The notes under the pieces are model-generated. The model made no database searches. It was given only the letters and a program-made list of their open reading frames with translations, and was not told the DNA's origin. This document shows, one piece after another, positions 4,271 through 6,298 of a stretch of 6,298 bases of DNA. Position 1 is the first letter of the stretch. The number at the start of each line of letters is the position of its first letter. This stretch comes from an uncultured Clostridia bacterium (lineage in GTDB: Bacteria > Bacillota > Clostridia > Oscillospirales > CAG-272): NCBI GenBank assembly GCA_904501765.1, contig CAJGCM010000125.1, forward strand, positions 1 to 6,298. The letters are read 5' to 3'. The position numbers and the translations under genes are program-made.

Positions 4271-5995
4271 ATGGATTTTCAAATAACAGGCGGCAATCCT
4301 AATTCGAACATCTATATCAGCAATGAACGAAAGACCAACGGTGTTCTTCTTTTTGACGTGCATATGATACTCGATGGAGAGTCGATTCCGAAGGAGTTTC
4401 GCATCTCGTTCAGCACACCGGACGTGGATATTTATTCCGTATGGAGTCCGTGTATACGTTATGACAGATGCATCGGACCAAATTGGAGCAAGCGTACGAC
4501 CTGGTCTCGGCTTGCCTCGTGGATGCCCCTGCACGCGCTCGTATCAGCATCCGGCAAAAATCGAATGACCGTAGCGATCTCCGATGCCAAAACACCAATT
4601 GAATTGCGCAGCGGCGAATGCGAAGAGAATGCCAACATACAATGGGAAATCAAATTCTTTACCATTCCGATAGCACCTATCAAGCACTATAAGGCAACCA
4701 TACGTATTGATACAAGAAACATTCCCTATTACGATGCAATATATGATACCGTAGCGTGGTGGGAAACCGAATGTGGTTATATTCCCGCATATGTACCTGA
4801 GCAGGCTAAGCTTCCCATGAATTCTCTTTGGTACTCCTATCACCAGCAGCTTGACGTGGAGGACATAATCAAGGAATGCGAGCTTTCAAAGCCGCTTGGT
4901 ATGGATACCGTCATTGTGGACGACGGATGGCAAACCGAAGATAACAACCGCGGATATCAGTTCTGCGGTGACTGGGAGGTCGCTCCTGCCAAGATTCCCG
5001 ATATGAAGGATTTTGTGCGTCGGGTGCATGAAACGGGAATGAAGATTATGCTTTGGTTCTCGGTTCCGTTTATGGGAACGGGAGCAAAGAGCTATGCGCG
5101 CTTTTGCGATATGCTTCTTGACGAAACGGGAAACAAGAAAACCTATTTCTCTCTCGACCCACGATACAAGGAGGTACGCGATTATCTGATTGCCATATAT
5201 GCAAAGGCGGTAGAGGAATGGGGCTTTGACGGATTAAAGCTCGACTTTATCGATTCCTTTGTGTTAAAGGGAAAATCGCTGGAATATGACGAAAGACGCG
5301 ACTATCAATCTCTTGAGGATGCCGTCGATACTTTAATGACGGATGTGACAGATACGCTTCGCGCTATCAATCCCGATGTCTTGATTGAATTCAGGCAATC
5401 GTACGTCGGTCCTGCTATAAGAAAGTATGGAAATATGCTTCGTGCCGCAGATTGCCCAAGTGATGCAATTCGCAACAAGCAAGATGTTATCAATTTAAGA
5501 CTCACGTCCGGAACAACCGCAGTACATTCGGATATGATTATGTGGAATCACGACGATACGGTTGAATCCGCAGCGATGCAATTTGTCAGCATACTATATA
5601 GCGTTCCTCAAATTTCGATGAAGCTGGCAACCCTTCCCGCTGATCACAAAAAAATGCTCGCCTTTTATCTTTCCTTTTGGCGAGATAACCGCGGCACACT
5701 TCTGAACGGCAAGCTCATTGCCGCTAATCCGGAAAGCTCATACAGTATCGTTTGCGCCGAAAAAGATGGTTTTGCCATATTTACAGCGTACACGGAAAGG
5801 ATGATAGATTGCTCTGCTTATGCAAAGGTTATTGCAATAAATGCTACCTGGCGCACATCACTCATACTGAAGGGTGCCCACGGTAAGGCATATCGAGTAT
5901 TGGACTGTATGGGCAATGTTCAAAAAGAAGGTATTGTATCTGAAGCTCTTTGCGAAATCGATATCCCTCTTTGCGGAATGATACAGCTTTTATAA
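4271..5995 (+). CDS. Alpha-galactosidase, glycoside hydrolase family 36 type
   Basis: A 574-aa cytoplasmic enzyme with no signal peptide, expected to release terminal alpha-galactose from melibiose or raffinose-type sugars. An N-terminal beta-rich domain (about 1-180) precedes a TIM-barrel (about 185-480) and a C-terminal beta domain (about 490-574). In the barrel, LWYSYHQQLD (186-195) and VDDGWQT (216-222) are clan GH-D signatures. KLDFID (323-328) carries the expected nucleophile D325. DCPSDAIRNKQD (394-405) carries the likely acid/base D398. It is shorter than the 700-residue GH36 enzymes but close to the small clostridial forms. I chose the ATG at 4271 because GGGAG (4257-4261) sits 9 nt upstream; the frame is also open from a GTG at 4217, which has no ribosome binding site. 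Exact substrate is uncertain, and related enzymes act on alpha-N-acetylgalactosamine. It is followed 32 nt later by another gene, probably in one operon. Confidence 0.88.
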   Translation: MDFQITGGNPNSNIYISNERKTNGVLLFDVHMILDGESIPKEFRISFSTPDVDIYSVWSPCIRYDRCIGPNWSKRTTWSRLASWMPLHALVSASGKNRMTVAISDAKTPIELRSGECEENANIQWEIKFFTIPIAPIKHYKATIRIDTRNIPYYDAIYDTVAWWETECGYIPAYVPEQAKLPMNSLWYSYHQQLDVEDIIKECELSKPLGMDTVIVDDGWQTEDNNRGYQFCGDWEVAPAKIPDMKDFVRRVHETGMKIMLWFSVPFMGTGAKSYARFCDMLLDETGNKKTYFSLDPRYKEVRDYLIAIYAKAVEEWGFDGLKLDFIDSFVLKGKSLEYDERRDYQSLEDAVDTLMTDVTDTLRAINPDVLIEFRQSYVGPAIRKYGNMLRAADCPSDAIRNKQDVINLRLTSGTTAVHSDMIMWNHDDTVESAAMQFVSILYSVPQISMKLATLPADHKKMLAFYLSFWRDNRGTLLNGKLIAANPESSYSIVCAEKDGFAIFTAYTERMIDCSAYAKVIAINATWRTSLILKGAHGKAYRVLDCMGNVQKEGIVSEALCEIDIPLCGMIQLL

Positions 5996-6027
5996 ATAGA
6001 TTTCAATATTTCACAGGAGATCAAAAA

Positions 6028-6298
6028 ATGAAAAAATCAAGGTGTTCTTCCGATATATCAGCCGTCTGCGAAAAATCCGAGGATAATATTCTCCCTCTCC
6101 TGTCAGACGCCGCTTGGCATACCGAAACTCCGCCGACCAAAAGCATAGCTCTCTTCTCCAAGGGGGAGCTTGATTCGAGCCTTGATATCACTCTCTCAAG
6201 CAGCTCCTACGGTGTGGGAAAATGGGTATGCGACTTCTCCCTTGCGCCAAGCAAAACCTATCACCTTACAGGCTCGTGTATAACAGCATGCCAGGAAA
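6028..6298 (+). CDS. Unrecognised protein, N-terminal part only
   Basis: An open frame of 90 codons starting at ATG 6028 runs off the right edge without a stop. AGGAG (6015-6019) lies 8 nt upstream. The ORF begins 32 nt after the galactosidase stop with no terminator between, so the two are probably co-transcribed. The start MKKSRCSSDISAVCEK has no hydrophobic stretch, so no signal peptide is evident. Residues from about 40 on (SIALFSKGELDSSLDITL, then VCDFSLAPSKTYHLTGSC) alternate like beta strands. The phrase LAPSKTYHLTG resembles the edge of jelly-roll carbohydrate-binding domains. A sugar-active role would fit the neighbour, but the visible part is too short to assign a family. Confidence 0.75.
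   Translation, partial: MKKSRCSSDISAVCEKSEDNILPLLSDAAWHTETPPTKSIALFSKGELDSSLDITLSSSSYGVGKWVCDFSLAPSKTYHLTGSCITACQE

Overview
The window looks like chromosomal DNA from an anaerobic low-to-moderate-GC Firmicute, probably a gut clostridium. This is an inference from several things: strong AGGAG-type ribosome binding sites, TTGACA/TATAAT-like promoters with 17-bp spacers, a PerR-rubrerythrin oxidative-stress pair, a GMP synthase without a glutaminase domain, and a family-36-type alpha-galactosidase. No rRNA, tRNA, transposase or CRISPR array was seen.

Left third (1-2001), all on the minus strand. Reading in the direction of transcription, the peroxide-sensing repressor gene perR is followed after about 100 bp by rubrerythrin (rbr), then a terminator, then a separately promoted GNAT acetyltransferase gene that runs off the left edge. 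A near-consensus promoter (2052-2080) and a 37-bp dyad (2016-2052) precede perR. The dyad covers the predicted transcription start, so the pair is probably an autoregulated peroxide-response operon.

The divergent intergenic region (2002-2421) holds the perR promoter and operator, and an isolated GC-rich 45-bp segment on the minus strand with a full ribosome binding site and a 10-codon ORF (MTAAKWVNTR). It also holds a very AT-rich tract at about 2200-2280 in which I see no gene, the guaA promoter (2281-2309), and a folded guaA leader of no class I recognise.

Centre (2422-4061), plus strand. guaA is the ATP-pyrophosphatase/dimerization part of GMP synthase. At its stop codon begins a 210-bp array of eight tiny hairpins of different stem sequence. 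Seven of them are joined by a constant 7-bp linker, read GTTATGA in the left half and inverted to TCATAAC in the right half. The array leads straight into a gene for a four-helix-bundle protein of the 23S rRNA intervening-sequence (S23/Avd-like) family, which is closed by a strong intrinsic terminator. The array plus this gene is the most unusual thing in the window and may be one element.

Right third (4062-6298), plus strand. A gene-poor spacer with one hairpin precedes a cytoplasmic alpha-galactosidase gene (4271-5995). Only 32 nt later, behind a good ribosome binding site, a further ORF begins and runs off the right edge. The two are probably a carbohydrate-use operon.
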